Positions 47,602 to 60,317 of a DNA stretch of 64,000 bases are shown here, piece after piece. The notes under the pieces are model-generated. The model saw only the letters and a program-made list of their open reading frames with translations, was not told where the DNA came from and ran no database searches. Origin of the DNA: Haemophilus haemolyticus (GTDB lineage: Bacteria; Pseudomonadota; Gammaproteobacteria; Enterobacterales; Pasteurellaceae); NCBI RefSeq assembly GCF_003352385.1, contig NZ_CP031243.1, positions 1,714,501 through 1,778,500 of the forward strand. Direction: 5' to 3'. Every line of letters begins with the position of its first letter. The first letter of the stretch is position 1. Both the position numbers and the translations under genes were made by a program.

Positions 47602-48291
47602 ATGTCCGATTCTCAAGAAATCCCTTATCACAACCAATTAAAAAATCGCTTTCGTGGCTATTTCCCTGTCATTATTGATGTTGAAACTGCAGGTTTTGAT
47701 GCCAAAAAAGATGCGCTACTCGAACTGGCCGCCATCACATTAAAAATGGATGAAAACGGTTATTTGCATCCTGATCAGAAATGCCATTTTCATATCGAGC
47801 CTTTTGAAGGAGCAAATATTAATCCGGAGTCCTTGAAATTTAATGGCATTGATATTCATAATCCATTACGTGGTGCGGTGTCTGAACTCGATGCAATCAC
47901 GGGATTATTTCAAATGGTGCGCAGAGGACAAAAAGATGCAGATTGCCAACGTTCTATCATTGTGGCGCACAATGCTGCTTTTGACCAAAGTTTTGTGATG
48001 GCAGCCGCTGAACGTACCGGCGTAAAGCGTAATCCCTTCCACCCTTTTGGAATGTTTGATACCGCAAGTTTAGCAGGATTGATGTTTGGTCAGACTGTTC
48101 TCGTTAAGGCCTGTCTTGCCGCTAAAATCCCGTTTGATGGGAAGCAAGCGCACTCAGCGCTATACGACACCGAACGTACAGCGGAATTATTCTGTTATAT
48201 GGTCAATCATTTAAAAGATTTAGGTGGTTTCCCACATATTTCTCAAATAGATGAAACAGAAAAAACAGTAGAAAATCAGACCGCACTTTAA
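47602..48291 (+). CDS. rnt: Ribonuclease T
   Basis: A 229-residue DEDDh 3'-5' exoribonuclease that trims tRNA and other stable RNA ends. Motifs are IDVETAG (Asp26, Glu28), [10 protein letters not shown] and [14 protein letters not shown] with the catalytic His. It is homologous to the exonuclease domain of DnaQ in this window. An uptake signal overlaps its stop codon. Confidence 0.95.
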   Translation: MSDSQEIPYHNQLKNRFRGYFPVIIDVETAGFDAKKDALLELAAITLKMDENGYLHPDQKCHFHIEPFEGANINPESLKFNGIDIHNPLRGAVSELDAITGLFQMVRRGQKDADCQRSIIVAHNAAFDQSFVMAAAERTGVKRNPFHPFGMFDTASLAGLMFGQTVLVKACLAAKIPFDGKQAHSALYDTERTAELFCYMVNHLKDLGGFPHISQIDETEKTVENQTAL

Positions 48292-48364
48292 AAAACTAAA
48301 AAAGTGGTTGCAATAGTTTTATTTTTCCAGTAGTTTAAAAGCAATTCTTATTTGGAGATAAAAA

Positions 48365-48409
48365 ATGAACATTATCCGTCGTCACCATCATCACCATTCA
48401 ACTGAATAA
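48365..48409 (+). CDS. Histidine leader peptide (HisL-like) of a transcription attenuator
   Basis: A 14-codon reading frame, MNIIRRHHHHHSTE, with five consecutive His codons and a GGAG ribosome-binding site seven bases before ATG. The run of His codons makes ribosome progress depend on charged tRNA-His, exactly as in the his operon leader. It precedes the alternative hairpins at 48430-48504, and the controlled gene is the permease at 48616. Confidence 0.9.
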   Translation: MNIIRRHHHHHSTE

Positions 48410-48429
48410 TCTTTCAGGTTTTTGGTGTG

Positions 48430-48504
48430 CTTGGAAGATTTCTTCCGAGCTGACAGGATAATAAAAATCTTACCCCTCGGAAGGCAACTTTCGAGGGGTT
48501 TTGT
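48430..48504 (+). promoter_or_regulatory. Histidine-responsive attenuator with mutually exclusive hairpins
   Basis: Segment C (CTTGGAAG, 48430-48437) pairs with D (CTTCCGAG, 48442-48449). D is also perfectly complementary to E (CTCGGAAG, 48476-48483), the left arm of the terminator. The terminator hairpin spans 48472-48483 and 48488-48499 with a GCAA loop and is followed by TTTTGTTTTA. Ribosome stalling at the His codons should favour D:E and read-through, and free passage should give termination. Confidence 0.88.
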
Positions 48505-48615
48505 TTTATTACAACACAGGAGTCATCACTGCAACGACATCATCATTATTTATTCGACAATCAAAAATTTTAAAGTAAAGTATTCACCATTTAATAATTC
48601 ATAAGGAAAAATACA

Positions 48616-49968
48616 ATGTTAACAAATCCCGTTGTTATTTCGATTATTGTTTTACTCGCACTAAGTTTGCTACGTATTAACGTAATTATTGCATTAGTTA
48701 TTGCCGCACTCACTGCTGGACTCTGTGGCGGTCTAGGCTTAAGCAAAACAATTGAAACCTTCACTGGAGGTTTAGGTGGCGGCGCAGAAGTCGCAATGAA
48801 CTATGCGATGCTTGGTGCATTCGCGATTGCGATTTCTAAATCAGGTATTACCGATTTAATTGCCTATAAGATCATCACTAAAATGAATAAAACACCAAGT
48901 TCCAGCAATTTAACTTGGTTTAAATATTTAATTTTTGGTGTATTGGTATTATTCGCCATTTCTTCACAGAACTTACTTCCTGTACATATTGCTTTTATTC
49001 CAATCGTCGTACCACCGTTACTTTCTATTTTTAATCGTCTAAAAATAGACCGTCGTGCTGTAACCTGTGTCCTCACATTTGGCTTAACCGCAACTTATAT
49101 GTTACTTCCTGTCGGCTTTGGTAAAATCTTTATCGAAAGTATTTTGGTAAAAAACATCAATCAAGCAGGCGCGGCTCTTGGTTTACAAACAAATGTGGCT
49201 CAAGTATCCCTCGCGATGTTATTGCCTGTAATTGGTATGATTTTAGGGTTGCTCACCGCAATATTCATCACTTATCGCAAACCAAGAGAATATGATGTAA
49301 CTATTCAAGAGCCAACCACAAAAGAAATTGAAGCGCACATCGCAAACATAAAACCAAAACAAATCACTGCAAGTTTAATCGCGATTGTCGCGACCTTCGC
49401 AACACAATTAGTCACAAGTTCAACTATTATTGGCGGTTTAATTGGCTTAATTATTTTCGCACTATGTGGCATTTTCAAACTAAAAGAAAGCAACGATATT
49501 TTTCAACAAGGCTTACGCTTAATGGCAATGATTGGCTTTGTAATGATTGCTGCTTCAGGTTTTGCAAATGTGATTAATGCCACCACTGGCGTAACAGATT
49601 TAGTTCAAAGCTTAAGTAATGGTGCGATTCAAAGTAAAGGTTTGGCCGCATTCTTAATGTTACTGGTCGGATTGTTGATTACAATGGGAATTGGTTCATC
49701 ATTCTCAACGGTGCCAATCATTGCTTCTATCTACGTACCGCTTTGTTTATCTTTTGGTTTCTCACCATTAGCCACCGTTTCTATCGTTGGTGTTGCGGCT
49801 GCCTTAGGGGACGCAGGCTCTCCAGCCTCTGACTCCACCTTAGGTCCAACATCAGGTTTAAATATGGATGGTAAACACGACCACATTTGGGACTCTGTTG
49901 TACCAACCTTCCTACACTACAATATTCCATTATTAGCGTTTGGCTGGATTGCAGCAATGTACCTTTAA
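48616..49968 (+). CDS. YuiF/NhaC-like permease, predicted histidine transporter
   Basis: A 450-residue inner-membrane protein with about 11-12 spans, of the Na+/H+ antiporter-like family that includes B. subtilis YuiF; conserved GDAGSPASDSTLGPTSGLN lies near residue 400. Alone the family assignment is vague, but the upstream His leader and attenuator mean it is expressed when charged tRNA-His is scarce, so histidine uptake is the best prediction. Such regulation of yuiF in Pasteurellaceae has been proposed before. Confidence 0.8.
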   Translation: MLTNPVVISIIVLLALSLLRINVIIALVIAALTAGLCGGLGLSKTIETFTGGLGGGAEVAMNYAMLGAFAIAISKSGITDLIAYKIITKMNKTPSSSNLTWFKYLIFGVLVLFAISSQNLLPVHIAFIPIVVPPLLSIFNRLKIDRRAVTCVLTFGLTATYMLLPVGFGKIFIESILVKNINQAGAALGLQTNVAQVSLAMLLPVIGMILGLLTAIFITYRKPREYDVTIQEPTTKEIEAHIANIKPKQITASLIAIVATFATQLVTSSTIIGGLIGLIIFALCGIFKLKESNDIFQQGLRLMAMIGFVMIAASGFANVINATTGVTDLVQSLSNGAIQSKGLAAFLMLLVGLLITMGIGSSFSTVPIIASIYVPLCLSFGFSPLATVSIVGVAAALGDAGSPASDSTLGPTSGLNMDGKHDHIWDSVVPTFLHYNIPLLAFGWIAAMYL

Positions 49969-49975
49969 CGATTAT

Positions 49976-50001
49976 AATCCCCCGACTTGGGGGATTTTTT
50001 T
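49976..50001 (+). terminator. Permease terminator abutting the priC start
   Basis: AATCCCCC (49976-49983) pairs with GGGGGATT (49989-49996), followed by T residues to 50001. The priC ATG is the very next base, so the right arm GGGGGA doubles as the only possible ribosome-binding site. Confidence 0.8.
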
Positions 50002-50589
50002 ATGACTGTTCAACAACTTATCCAGATCTTAGATCAAAAAGTTCAGCAACTTTATCAAGCTCATTTATCCAAACAAGAAGAAAAAATCTTCGCCAAATTT
50101 GACCGCACTTTGTTCAGTGAAAATGGACAGAATGTTTCCTTTTATCTAAAGGAAATTAATCAAACGCTAGATAGAATAAAGGCATTAAAATCTAACGATC
50201 TTAATCACTATAATTTTCTGACAGAGCGTTTACTCGCCCAATGTTCCGTTCTTTCAGAAGCCCTAACTCACAAGAATACTCACCTAACAGCCCCCCAAAC
50301 AACAACGAAACAAACCATTAAAAAATCTCAACATAGCATTCATAAATTACCGCCAAGAGAACGATTGGAAAAATACTATGAAGCATTAGAACGCTTGAAT
50401 AAACTTTATCAACAACATAAAGATTTGGCGCAGGCAGAAAAAAATAATGATGAAAAAATACGTTATGCTCAACTTGCAGAAGGTTATAAAAAACGCCAGC
50501 AAAAATGCCAAGAGGCAATAGATCTTTTAGAAGAATATTTGGTATTTAAAGAAGAATTAGGAAACCGTGAAAATACGGAAAATAGATGA
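50002..50589 (+). CDS. priC: Primosomal replication protein PriC
   Basis: A 195-residue helical protein with the LPPRERLEKYYEALERLNKL motif characteristic of PriC, which reloads DnaB at stalled forks. Basic and Gln-rich helices fill the N-terminal half. ATG at 50002 lies directly after the T-run of the preceding terminator, so its expression is probably low and linked to read-through from the permease gene. The alternative TTG at 49987 sits inside the hairpin and is less likely. Confidence 0.85.
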   Translation: MTVQQLIQILDQKVQQLYQAHLSKQEEKIFAKFDRTLFSENGQNVSFYLKEINQTLDRIKALKSNDLNHYNFLTERLLAQCSVLSEALTHKNTHLTAPQTTTKQTIKKSQHSIHKLPPRERLEKYYEALERLNKLYQQHKDLAQAEKNNDEKIRYAQLAEGYKKRQQKCQEAIDLLEEYLVFKEELGNRENTENR

Positions 50590-50640
50590 TGAGAAATAAA
50601 AAAACTAATTCTCTCGAATTAGTTAACTTTTAAAAGTTGA

Positions 50641-50730
50641 TGGCGGAGGAATAGGGATTCGAACCCTAGGAGGGCGTAAACCCTCGCCGGTTTTCAAGAC
50701 CGGTGCCTTCAACCACTCAACCATTCCTCC
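50641..50730 (-). tRNA. tRNA-Ser (UGA)
   Basis: A 90-base class II tRNA with a long variable arm. Acceptor GGAGGAAT, anticodon arm CCGGTCTTGAAAACCGG (anticodon TGA), T-arm AGGGTTCGAATCCCT, encoded CCA. It is next to priC. Confidence 0.96.
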
Positions 50731-50882
50731 GTGATTTAATGCGCACGCATAATACGTTTTTTGAGAAAAACCGTCAAGCAAAAATTATCTCGTTTTTATC
50801 AAGTGATTATTTTTACTGCAACCTCAAAATAAAAAGAATTGACGTAATAAAAATCACGCCAATTCTAATTTTTTATTTTAGA

Positions 50883-53699
50883 TTACTCTGATTTTGCTCG
50901 AGTAGGCTCAGAATATACATGGCTAATCGCACAATGATGCCCTGCCGCCCCTTTACCGTAAAAATAATAGCGAGAATCTTGCCATTCAATAATTGGGAAA
51001 GCTTCTGGCATTTCATCACTCGCTTTCGCCAAAGTCATCTCTGCTTTTGTATGAGTCACTGAAGAAATAGTACCTAAACGTCCATTAAACTCATAAGTGC
51101 GGATAAATTTCGATACTTTTTCGACAGTTTCAGATTCATCTACATTAATCGCGGGATCAATAGACTCAACAATCTCTTGAGATTTATGAGAATTTAAACG
51201 CTCTAGAGATTCTTGTACTTTTTTCTGTACAGATTCATTAGCGGGCTGAGTAATAAAATCTAATGCTGGTTTTACTTCAAGCGATTTTTCTTCAACCACA
51301 ATCCCCATTGCTGGCGTGATAAAACCTTTTTTAGTTTTCTCTTGCTCGAGCAATTCATCCACCGATAAGAAATTATTTTCTTTCGGAGTGTTCACTGTTG
51401 AATAGTCCACCCAAGCTTTTCCACTTGCCAATTCAGGTGAAGCCACTGCAGCAAATAATGGCATTGGCGATTTTGGCTCTTGATTACGGCGACGACGTTG
51501 ATTATTCGCTGCACGTAAATGACGTGGAGTGCGACGTTGACGATCTTGACGTTCAGAACGCTCTTGGTTTTGACGAACTGGTTTTTCATCATCTTGAACG
51601 GTTTGAACTTCGACAACATCCACCTCTGGCATTTGTTCAACAATGTTTGCGTTATTTTCAACAGCCATCTCATTATCTTCAACGCGCACGCGTTTACGTA
51701 AATCACGACGTTGACGGCGTTGAGTCACTTGCTCAGTTTTTTCATCTTGAGCCTCAAAAACCGGTGTAGAATTTACCGCACTTTCAGCGATGCTTTCTTC
51801 CACTAAGTTACGGCGAGGACGGCGTTGATTACGCTCACGGACATTACGAATTTGTTCTTCGGTTCTTTCCGTTTCGTTATTTTCAGAACGTGGACGACGA
51901 GGAGTACGACGATCCTGTGGACGACGTTGATTACGATTAGAATTGCGCGAAGTGCGGTTATTTTTTGGTTTATTTTCTTCGGATTCAGAAGCAAATAAAC
52001 CTTTAATTTTCGCAATAATTTTTGCTAATAAAGACGGTTCATTCGATTTACGCTCAACTGGAGTTGGGGCCGCTTCAGAAATAGAAAGCGCCACTGCCGC
52101 ACTTTCAACTGCGGGTTGTTCAGCAACAACAGTTGTTTCCACATTACGGGAAACAAGAGATTCCTCGGTACTTTCATCTTTCTCACAGTGAATTTTAGCT
52201 AAGTTATAGCTCAATTCATTCACCTCTTCGCCATCACGTAAGCGGAAAACGCTAAAGTGCGGTGTTTCCATTGCTTCATTTGGCGCAACAATGACATCTA
52301 CATTGTGACGTTTTTCAATATTGCTAATTGCTTTACGTTTTTCGTTAAGAAGATAAGAAGCAATTTGTACTGGCACAATCGTATGCACTTGCTTGGTGTT
52401 TTCTTTTAACGCTTCTTCCTCGATTAAACGCAAGATAGACAAGGAAAGAGATTCGTTATCACGTACTTTACCTGTTCCTTGACAACGAGGACAAATATGA
52501 TGCGAAGACTCACCTAATGAAGGACTTAAACGCTGGCGCGACATTTCTAACAAACCGAAACGAGAAATGCGGCTAATTTGAATACGAGCACGATCTTGGC
52601 GAACGGCATCACGAATACGATTTTCCACTTCACGTTGGTGACGAACTGGCGTCATATCAATGAAATCGATAACAACCAAACCACCTAAGTCACGCAAGCG
52701 TAATTGACGAGCAATTTCATCTGCCGCTTCAAGGTTAGTATTCAATGCCGTTTCTTCAATATCACCACCACGAGTAGAACGAGCGGAGTTAATATCAATA
52801 GCAGTTAAGGCTTCAGTTACATCAATAACGATTGAACCGCCAGAAGGTAAACGCACTTCACGTTGGAATGCTGACTCGATTTGAGATTCGATCTGATAGT
52901 GGCTGAAAAGAGGCACTTCGCCTTGATAAAGTTTCACACGATTAATGAAATCTGGGCGAACCAGTTTGATATGCTCTTTTGCTTTTTCAAACACTTTCGG
53001 ACTATCAATAAGGATCTCACCAATATCACGGCGCAAATAATCACGAATAGCACGTACAATCACATCACTTTCTTGGTGAATCAAGAAAGGCGCTGGACGA
53101 TTTTGAGATGCTTGTTTAATCGCTTCCCAATGGTGAAGTAAAACTTTTAAGTCCCACTGCAACTCTTCTGGAGATTTCCCCACACCAGCAGTACGAACAA
53201 TCAACCCCACGCCTTCAGGCACATCTAATGAACTTAATGCCTCTTTTAATTCAGTGCGCTCATCCCCTTCGATACGACGAGAGATCCCACCGGCACGTGG
53301 ATTATTTGGCATAATGACCAAATAACTACCCGCAAGAGAAACGAAAGTGGTTAAGGCTGCGCCTTTGTTTCCGCGTTCTTCTTTATTAACTTGAACGATA
53401 ACTTCTTGGCCTTCGCTCAAGATATCGCGAATATTCGGACGACCTTGGAAAACATAATCATCGGGAAAATATTCACGAGCAATTTCTTTTAATGGTAAAA
53501 AACCATGACGTTCTGCACCATAATCCACAAAAGCCGCTTCTAAGCTTGGCTCAACGCGAGTAATTTTCCCTTTGTAGATATTCGCTTTTTTTTGCTCATG
53601 TCCTGGGCTTTCAATATCCAGGTCAAATAAACGCTGTCCGTCAACAAGCGCTACACGCAACTCTTCTTTTTGAGTCGCATTAATTAACATTCTTTTCAT
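50883..53699 (-). CDS. rne: Ribonuclease E
   Basis: Essential endoribonuclease and degradosome scaffold of 938 residues. The N-terminal catalytic half (1-510) is nearly identical to E. coli RNase E, including the S1 domain, [19 protein letters not shown] active-site region (shortened: [13 protein letters not shown]) and the Zn-link CPRCQGTG. The C-terminal half is low-complexity with Arg-rich RNA-binding stretches and the conserved [14 protein letters not shown] and [18 protein letters not shown] motifs, shorter than in E. coli. ATG at 53699 is the family start. Confidence 0.95.
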   Translation of the reverse strand: MKRMLINATQKEELRVALVDGQRLFDLDIESPGHEQKKANIYKGKITRVEPSLEAAFVDYGAERHGFLPLKEIAREYFPDDYVFQGRPNIRDILSEGQEVIVQVNKEERGNKGAALTTFVSLAGSYLVIMPNNPRAGGISRRIEGDERTELKEALSSLDVPEGVGLIVRTAGVGKSPEELQWDLKVLLHHWEAIKQASQNRPAPFLIHQESDVIVRAIRDYLRRDIGEILIDSPKVFEKAKEHIKLVRPDFINRVKLYQGEVPLFSHYQIESQIESAFQREVRLPSGGSIVIDVTEALTAIDINSARSTRGGDIEETALNTNLEAADEIARQLRLRDLGGLVVIDFIDMTPVRHQREVENRIRDAVRQDRARIQISRISRFGLLEMSRQRLSPSLGESSHHICPRCQGTGKVRDNESLSLSILRLIEEEALKENTKQVHTIVPVQIASYLLNEKRKAISNIEKRHNVDVIVAPNEAMETPHFSVFRLRDGEEVNELSYNLAKIHCEKDESTEESLVSRNVETTVVAEQPAVESAAVALSISEAAPTPVERKSNEPSLLAKIIAKIKGLFASESEENKPKNNRTSRNSNRNQRRPQDRRTPRRPRSENNETERTEEQIRNVRERNQRRPRRNLVEESIAESAVNSTPVFEAQDEKTEQVTQRRQRRDLRKRVRVEDNEMAVENNANIVEQMPEVDVVEVQTVQDDEKPVRQNQERSERQDRQRRTPRHLRAANNQRRRRNQEPKSPMPLFAAVASPELASGKAWVDYSTVNTPKENNFLSVDELLEQEKTKKGFITPAMGIVVEEKSLEVKPALDFITQPANESVQKKVQESLERLNSHKSQEIVESIDPAINVDESETVEKVSKFIRTYEFNGRLGTISSVTHTKAEMTLAKASDEMPEAFPIIEWQDSRYYFYGKGAAGHHCAISHVYSEPTRAKSE

Positions 53700-54108
53700 T
53701 GTCAATTCTCTTATTAAATTTTTAAAAGACCTCAAAATAAACCGCACTTTGCTTCGTTATCGACCTCGTGTTTCTCGCGCCAGTCAATCTCACGACTGTA
53801 TGTTGCTGGGTGCATTGATAACGTTATTAAGCATAAACATTTGCTTTATAAAACAACGCGATATTCCGCACGCGTTGCAAGCGGCTAATTTATTTTAAGA
53901 AAAATGTTGATTATCAATGTCTTATGCCGATTGCTGCATTGAGTTTTACCAACAAAACTTATCCTTTTTTACGCAAATTCTTAGGCGCAAAAAGACGCTC
54001 TATTATCCATAGAAAACGATTAATTAGCAAGGCGAATATTACGTTCATAGAGTTACGTTAAGAGTGCCTTTGTGATATGATTCGCGCCAATTTTCAAAAG
54101 GAAAAAAG
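53700..54108. promoter_or_regulatory. Intergenic region between rne and rluC, probable rne leader
   Basis: A 409-base region with no gene. A long rne leader that mediates autoregulation is known in enterics and is plausible here; one small stem, CAGTC (53781-53785) with GACTG (53794-53798), is visible. An uptake signal lies at 53740-53750. A weak minus-strand TTGATA near 53930 could be an rne promoter -35. No match to the E. coli hairpins was established. Confidence 0.3.
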
Positions 54109-55444
<1,336 letters not shown>

Positions 55445-55458
55445 TCACAGCTCCATCA

Positions 55459-56820
55459 ATGGATAATCAATATTTATTAAGTGCGGTTGAAAATTATCAG
55501 GAAATTTCAACCGCACTTTCTTCATCCCAACAATCTGAAAAAACGCGTGATACCGCCATCGTGGTTCACGTTTTCTTTGCGCAAGATAAAAACACTGATG
55601 ATCTACAAGAGTTTTTGCTACTCGCTGATTCTGCCAATGTAGATGTATTGGATACAATCACCACAAGCCGTAGCACTCCTCAAGCCAAATATTTTGTAGG
55701 CGAGGGAAAAGCTCAAGAAATTGCAGATGCGGTGCAATCACATAATGCTGATGTTGTGCTTTTTAACCATCAATTAACCCCAGCACAAACACGTAACTTA
55801 GAAAGTTTATGTCATTGTCGAGTGGTCGATCGCACTGGCGTCATTTTAGATATTTTTGCCCAACGAGCACGTTCTCATGAGGGAAAATTACAGGTTGAGC
55901 TTGCGCAACTAAAACACTTATCGACTCGATTAGTTCGTCGCAAAACAGGCTTAGATCAACAAAAAGGGGCGGTAGGATTACGTGGGCCGGGTGAAACCCA
56001 GTTAGAAACAGATCGTCGATTGATTAAAGTGCGCATTTCTCAATTACAAAATCGATTGGCAAAAGTGGAGAAACAGCGTAATCAAAATCGCCAAACACGC
56101 CAAAAGGCAGATATCCCGACCATTTCACTTGTTGGCTATACCAATGCAGGGAAATCAACCTTATTTAATCGTTTAACCAATGCAGAGGTTTATGCCGCAG
56201 ATCAGCTTTTTGCAACATTAGATCCCACTTTACGAAAATTACAGATTCAAGATGTGGGTACGGCAATTTTAGCGGATACGGTAGGATTTGTTCGACAGCT
56301 TCCGCATGATCTGGTTTCAGCCTTTAAATCGACTTTACAAGAAACGGTAGAAGCCAGTTTATTACTCCATGTGATTGATGCAGCTGACTCGCGAAAACAA
56401 GAAAATATTGATGCGGTCAATGATGTGCTAGAAGAAATTGGTGCAGGACAAGTGCCTGTTCTATTGGTATATAACAAAATTGATTTGTTGGAAAATGTTG
56501 CACCGCATATCGAATACAATGATGAAAACCAGCCTGTTGCAGTCTATCTCTCCGCGCAAGATGAGCTGGGTATTCATTTATTGTTTGAAGCTATTAAAGT
56601 GCGGTTAAAAAACGAGATACTTTCTCTTTCTTTAATTTTACAACCACACGAAGGCAAACTTCGCCATGCTTTTTATCAACTTGATTGTGTACGCCATGAA
56701 CAAATTTCGGAACAAGGCGAATTCTTGTTAGACGTACAGATTGATAAAATTATGTGGTTAAAGTTATGTAAGCAATTTTCTAGATTATCGGATATTAAAA
56801 TACAATCTGACAATGCCTAA
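55459..56820 (+). CDS. hflX: Ribosome-splitting GTPase HflX
   Basis: A 453-residue GTPase that rescues heat-stalled ribosomes. N-terminal HflX domain ([14 protein letters not shown]), a coiled linker with [17 protein letters not shown] (G-rich HflX motif), then a TRAFAC G domain with [17 protein letters not shown] and NKID. It lies 14 bases after hfq. Confidence 0.95.
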   Translation: MDNQYLLSAVENYQEISTALSSSQQSEKTRDTAIVVHVFFAQDKNTDDLQEFLLLADSANVDVLDTITTSRSTPQAKYFVGEGKAQEIADAVQSHNADVVLFNHQLTPAQTRNLESLCHCRVVDRTGVILDIFAQRARSHEGKLQVELAQLKHLSTRLVRRKTGLDQQKGAVGLRGPGETQLETDRRLIKVRISQLQNRLAKVEKQRNQNRQTRQKADIPTISLVGYTNAGKSTLFNRLTNAEVYAADQLFATLDPTLRKLQIQDVGTAILADTVGFVRQLPHDLVSAFKSTLQETVEASLLLHVIDAADSRKQENIDAVNDVLEEIGAGQVPVLLVYNKIDLLENVAPHIEYNDENQPVAVYLSAQDELGIHLLFEAIKVRLKNEILSLSLILQPHEGKLRHAFYQLDCVRHEQISEQGEFLLDVQIDKIMWLKLCKQFSRLSDIKIQSDNA

Positions 56821-56831
56821 TTTATAGAAAA

Positions 56832-57788
56832 TTATTTTCCAATCCCATATTGCTTCAATTTATTCGCAATCGCAGTATGCGAAACACCTAAACGTTGAGC
56901 TAATTTTCTCGTGCTTGGATATTCTGCATAAAATAATTTTAGGACTTGCGACTCATAAGAACCAATGATTTCATCTAAGGTTTTATTCTCAAATTCATCC
57001 AAAGAAATCACCGCACTTTGTGGCGGAGCAAGATTTAAACTTTCGATAGTTAAATGATTATCTTGTACCAGAGAGCAGGCACGATAAAGAGTGTTATAAA
57101 GCTCACGAACATTCCCTTTCCAATCATATTTCAGCAAATAAAGAAGAAAATCTTTATCAAAAGTTGGTTTTGCAATTTTTAATTCTTCACTGATTTCCTG
57201 TAAAAAACCTTGTGCCAGTGGCTCAATATCAGCCATGCGTTCGCGTAATGCTGGCACATTAATAGTAAGAACATTTAAGCGATGAAACAAATCAGCACGA
57301 ACTTTACCTTGCTCAACAAGCAAATGAAGCGGAACCTGTGATGTGCAAATCACTCGTACGTTTGCATGATGTTCCTTCTCTTCACCTACTCGACGGAAAG
57401 ATCCATCCGTTAAAAAACGTAATAATTTAGCCTGTAAACCCAATGAAAGTTCTGCGATGCCATCTAGTAATACAGTTCCCTCATTTGCGTACTCAAAAAA
57501 ACCAATGGTTTCACTGTCTCCGACTTTTCGACCAAACATTTCACTTTCCGCATCTTCATCAGGCAAACCCGCACAGTTTACTGCGATAAATTTTTTATCG
57601 CGACGTAAACTCTGATAATGGCAGGCTTTCGCTAACAAATCTTTTCCTGTCCCCGTTTCGCCTTGAATTAACAAAGGCACATCAAACATAGCAAAACGTT
57701 TCGCGTTTTCTACCGCACTTTTCATAGCTTCACTTTGCACAATAAAACAATCGAAAGGTTTTTTAGGATCAAATTTAGAAATCGTCAT
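56832..57788 (-). CDS. tyrR: TyrR, aromatic amino acid regulator, short form
   Basis: A 318-residue protein comprising the AAA+ domain (Walker A GETGTGKDLLA near 43-53, EMFGRKVGD, GTVLLDGIAEL) and a C-terminal helix-turn-helix (LAQRLGVSHTAIANKLKQYG). E. coli TyrR is 513 residues; the N-terminal ACT and PAS domains that sense aromatics are missing here, as in H. influenzae. It also lacks the GAFTGA loop needed to activate sigma-54, so it probably acts as a repressor. Confidence 0.9.
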   Translation of the reverse strand: MTISKFDPKKPFDCFIVQSEAMKSAVENAKRFAMFDVPLLIQGETGTGKDLLAKACHYQSLRRDKKFIAVNCAGLPDEDAESEMFGRKVGDSETIGFFEYANEGTVLLDGIAELSLGLQAKLLRFLTDGSFRRVGEEKEHHANVRVICTSQVPLHLLVEQGKVRADLFHRLNVLTINVPALRERMADIEPLAQGFLQEISEELKIAKPTFDKDFLLYLLKYDWKGNVRELYNTLYRACSLVQDNHLTIESLNLAPPQSAVISLDEFENKTLDEIIGSYESQVLKLFYAEYPSTRKLAQRLGVSHTAIANKLKQYGIGK

Positions 57789-57903
57789 ATTCAGAGAATG
57801 GGGATAATTAAGATATGGCTATGATAATTTTTTTACAGCGAAGTGTAAACATTATTTTACATAAGGTAAAAATGCGACCATTTTTGACCGCACTTTACAT
57901 TAG

Positions 57904-59340
57904 TTAGGGTTTTAACATTCTTTCAGCTTCACGAACACGAACAAGGAATTGTTTACGTTCAGCTGAAGTCATACCGCTGCTAGTACCCGGTAATTTTACA
58001 GTAAGAGGATTAACAGCTCGACCGTTAATATGAAATTCATAATGTAAATGCGGCCCCGTAGAAATGCCCGTGTTACCAGAAAGCGCAATACGTTCGCCTT
58101 TTTTAACTGTTTGCCCTGCTTTTACTAAGGGTTTGCTCAAATGCATATAAACAGTTTGATATTCACGCCCGTGACGCAATACAACATAACGCCCTGCACC
58201 ACCAGCCTGATAAGCGACTTTTTCAACTACGCCATCTGCTGGAGCGATAATCGGTGTACCTTGAGAAACAGAGAAATCCACACCTTTATGTGGTCGTACA
58301 CGCCCAGTTACTGGATGACGACGATTTGGATTAAATGGTGAAGAAACGCGTGCTTGGCGTTGCAATGGATAACGAGCAAAACCTTTGCCTAAGGTTTCTC
58401 CTTGCTGATTATAATAACGACCATTTACAGCTTGCACAGCATAATAGTTTTTACCACTAGATGAAATACGTAACGCCTCAACATTACCCTGACCAGTGAG
58501 TTTATCGCCTAAATATTCACGAGAAACTAAAATGGCAAATTGAGTTCCTTTTTTCAATTTCTGTATGCTTATCTGCCATTGAAGAGCGGTGGTTAATTGG
58601 CTAATTTGGCGATTATCTAAACCCTGTGCTTTTAAACTCGCAGAAAAAGAACCATTAATTTCGCCTTTTAATACTTCTTTTCTCCAAATACTTTTCTTTT
58701 CAATGACTTGGCGTTTAAACTGCCCATCTTCAACACGTTCATAAACCCGTTCTTCTTTTTCAGATACCAGCCAATTCAAATATTCTAAGTTGTCACTTTT
58801 ATCTAAAACCCAATAAAACTGCTGACCTGCTTTTAAGTGGGATAAATCAGGATCTAGCGCGAGCAACTGTTGTACTGTTAAATCATCCAAGCCAGACTGA
58901 GCCAAAACATCTTTTAAGGTATCCCCCTCGGTCACCGTATAGCTAAATTGATCAGTAATTCTTATAGCTTGATCGGCTGCATCCAATACGCCATTGAGTG
59001 CATCTTGTGCGTGTTGGGGCAAAGTATCGAAGTCATCCTCAGGTGGGTTTATTTCATCAACTTCGTCATCTTTTGCTTGTAGCTCATCATCATAAGAGGT
59101 GGCGTTTTCATCAGATTGGAGTGCGGTAGAATTTTGTGGCGTTTTACTTGGCGATGTATTTAACGCGTGATATTCCATATTATCTGCGGTGGAGAAAACG
59201 GGATTTTCTTCAGATTTGTCTTTTATTGTAAGTAAAATGCCTGTCAAAATAAGCAGAATAGCAACAAAAAACACGCCTACTTTTATATATGCGCGTTTTT
59301 TTCGTCTATCTCGAGCTAATTTTACGTGTTGCACTGGCAT
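57904..59340 (-). CDS. mepM: MepM/YebA-like murein DD-endopeptidase (M23)
   Basis: A 478-residue envelope protein: N-terminal membrane anchor (21-39), acidic linker, a LysM/OapA-like domain (132-180, [13 protein letters not shown]) and a C-terminal M23 zinc peptidase. Ligands are His351, Asp355 and His433, with His400 as likely catalytic residue. It cleaves peptidoglycan cross-links to allow growth. It is divergent from znuC, a linkage also seen in E. coli. Confidence 0.9.
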   Translation of the reverse strand: MPVQHVKLARDRRKKRAYIKVGVFFVAILLILTGILLTIKDKSEENPVFSTADNMEYHALNTSPSKTPQNSTALQSDENATSYDDELQAKDDEVDEINPPEDDFDTLPQHAQDALNGVLDAADQAIRITDQFSYTVTEGDTLKDVLAQSGLDDLTVQQLLALDPDLSHLKAGQQFYWVLDKSDNLEYLNWLVSEKEERVYERVEDGQFKRQVIEKKSIWRKEVLKGEINGSFSASLKAQGLDNRQISQLTTALQWQISIQKLKKGTQFAILVSREYLGDKLTGQGNVEALRISSSGKNYYAVQAVNGRYYNQQGETLGKGFARYPLQRQARVSSPFNPNRRHPVTGRVRPHKGVDFSVSQGTPIIAPADGVVEKVAYQAGGAGRYVVLRHGREYQTVYMHLSKPLVKAGQTVKKGERIALSGNTGISTGPHLHYEFHINGRAVNPLTVKLPGTSSGMTSAERKQFLVRVREAERMLKP

Positions 59341-59510
59341 CCCTAAAATAAAAAAGTTTTCAGCATTCAGACTACAGATTATAAAGAAAATTCATTCCTA
59401 TGGAAAAAGCATTATTCAAATGCTTAAATATTCGACATAAGAGAGAAAATCTTGAGAAATCTGCCAAAATGCGCTATTTTCCCCCACCACTTTTGATAAG
59501 AGGTGATTTA

Positions 59511-60317
59511 ATGAACATCACAGGTATTCATCGCGAGCAAAACCAACAACCGCTCATTCAATTAAAAAATATCAATGTGGTTTTCGCACAAAAAACTGCA
59601 CTACAAAATATTAATTTAAATATTTATCCTAATTCTATTATCACTATTGTTGGGCCAAATGGTGGTGGCAAATCAACGTTATTAAAAACCTTATTAAAAT
59701 TACAAACGCCCACTTCTGGCGAAGTCATTTATAGTAAAAATGTTCGCATTGGTTATGTGCCACAAAAAATCCATTTGGATCATAGTTTGCCTATTACGGT
59801 TGAGCGATTTCTTTCACTAAAAAAAGGCCTTAAAACACAAGAAATATCCACCGCACTTGAGCAACTTTCGATTTCACATTTACGCAAAAGTAATATGCAA
59901 AAACTTTCTGGCGGTGAAATGCAACGCGTATTATTGGCGCGTGCAATTTTAAATAAACCAAATTTACTTGTGCTAGACGAACCCACCCAAGGCGTAGACA
60001 TTACTGGTCAGGCAGAGCTTTATCAGCTCATTCATCAGACCCAACAAAAACTAAATTGTGCTGTATTGATGGTATCACACGATTTACACATTGTGATGGC
60101 GGATAGTAAAGAAGTATTGTGTATTAACCAACATATTTGCTGTGCTGGCACACCCGATGTTCTCTCAAATGATCCAACATTTATGCGTTTATGGGGAAAT
60201 CAGCTCGCACAAAATGTCGGCTTTTATACTCATCATCATAATCATCACCACACCTTACACGGTGATGTGTGCGGTTGTAATTCATCAGCTGTACATTGTC
60301 AAAATAAGGATAAATAA
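59511..60317 (+). CDS. znuC: Zinc ABC transporter ATPase ZnuC
   Basis: A 268-residue ATPase with Walker [10 protein letters not shown], signature LSGGEMQR and Walker [10 protein letters not shown]. The C-terminus is a metal-binding tail, [16 protein letters not shown], as in other ZnuC proteins. The frame is open from 59400, but ATG at 59511 has an AAGAGGTGA ribosome-binding site. The binding protein ZnuA is not encoded here. Its stop overlaps the znuB start. Confidence 0.92.
   Translation: MNITGIHREQNQQPLIQLKNINVVFAQKTALQNINLNIYPNSIITIVGPNGGGKSTLLKTLLKLQTPTSGEVIYSKNVRIGYVPQKIHLDHSLPITVERFLSLKKGLKTQEISTALEQLSISHLRKSNMQKLSGGEMQRVLLARAILNKPNLLVLDEPTQGVDITGQAELYQLIHQTQQKLNCAVLMVSHDLHIVMADSKEVLCINQHICCAGTPDVLSNDPTFMRLWGNQLAQNVGFYTHHHNHHHTLHGDVCGCNSSAVHCQNKDK

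Noticed and set aside
59400..59510. Upstream extension of znuC by 37 codons
   Set aside because: The extra residues are not part of ZnuC proteins and the ATG at 59511 has a strong ribosome-binding site.
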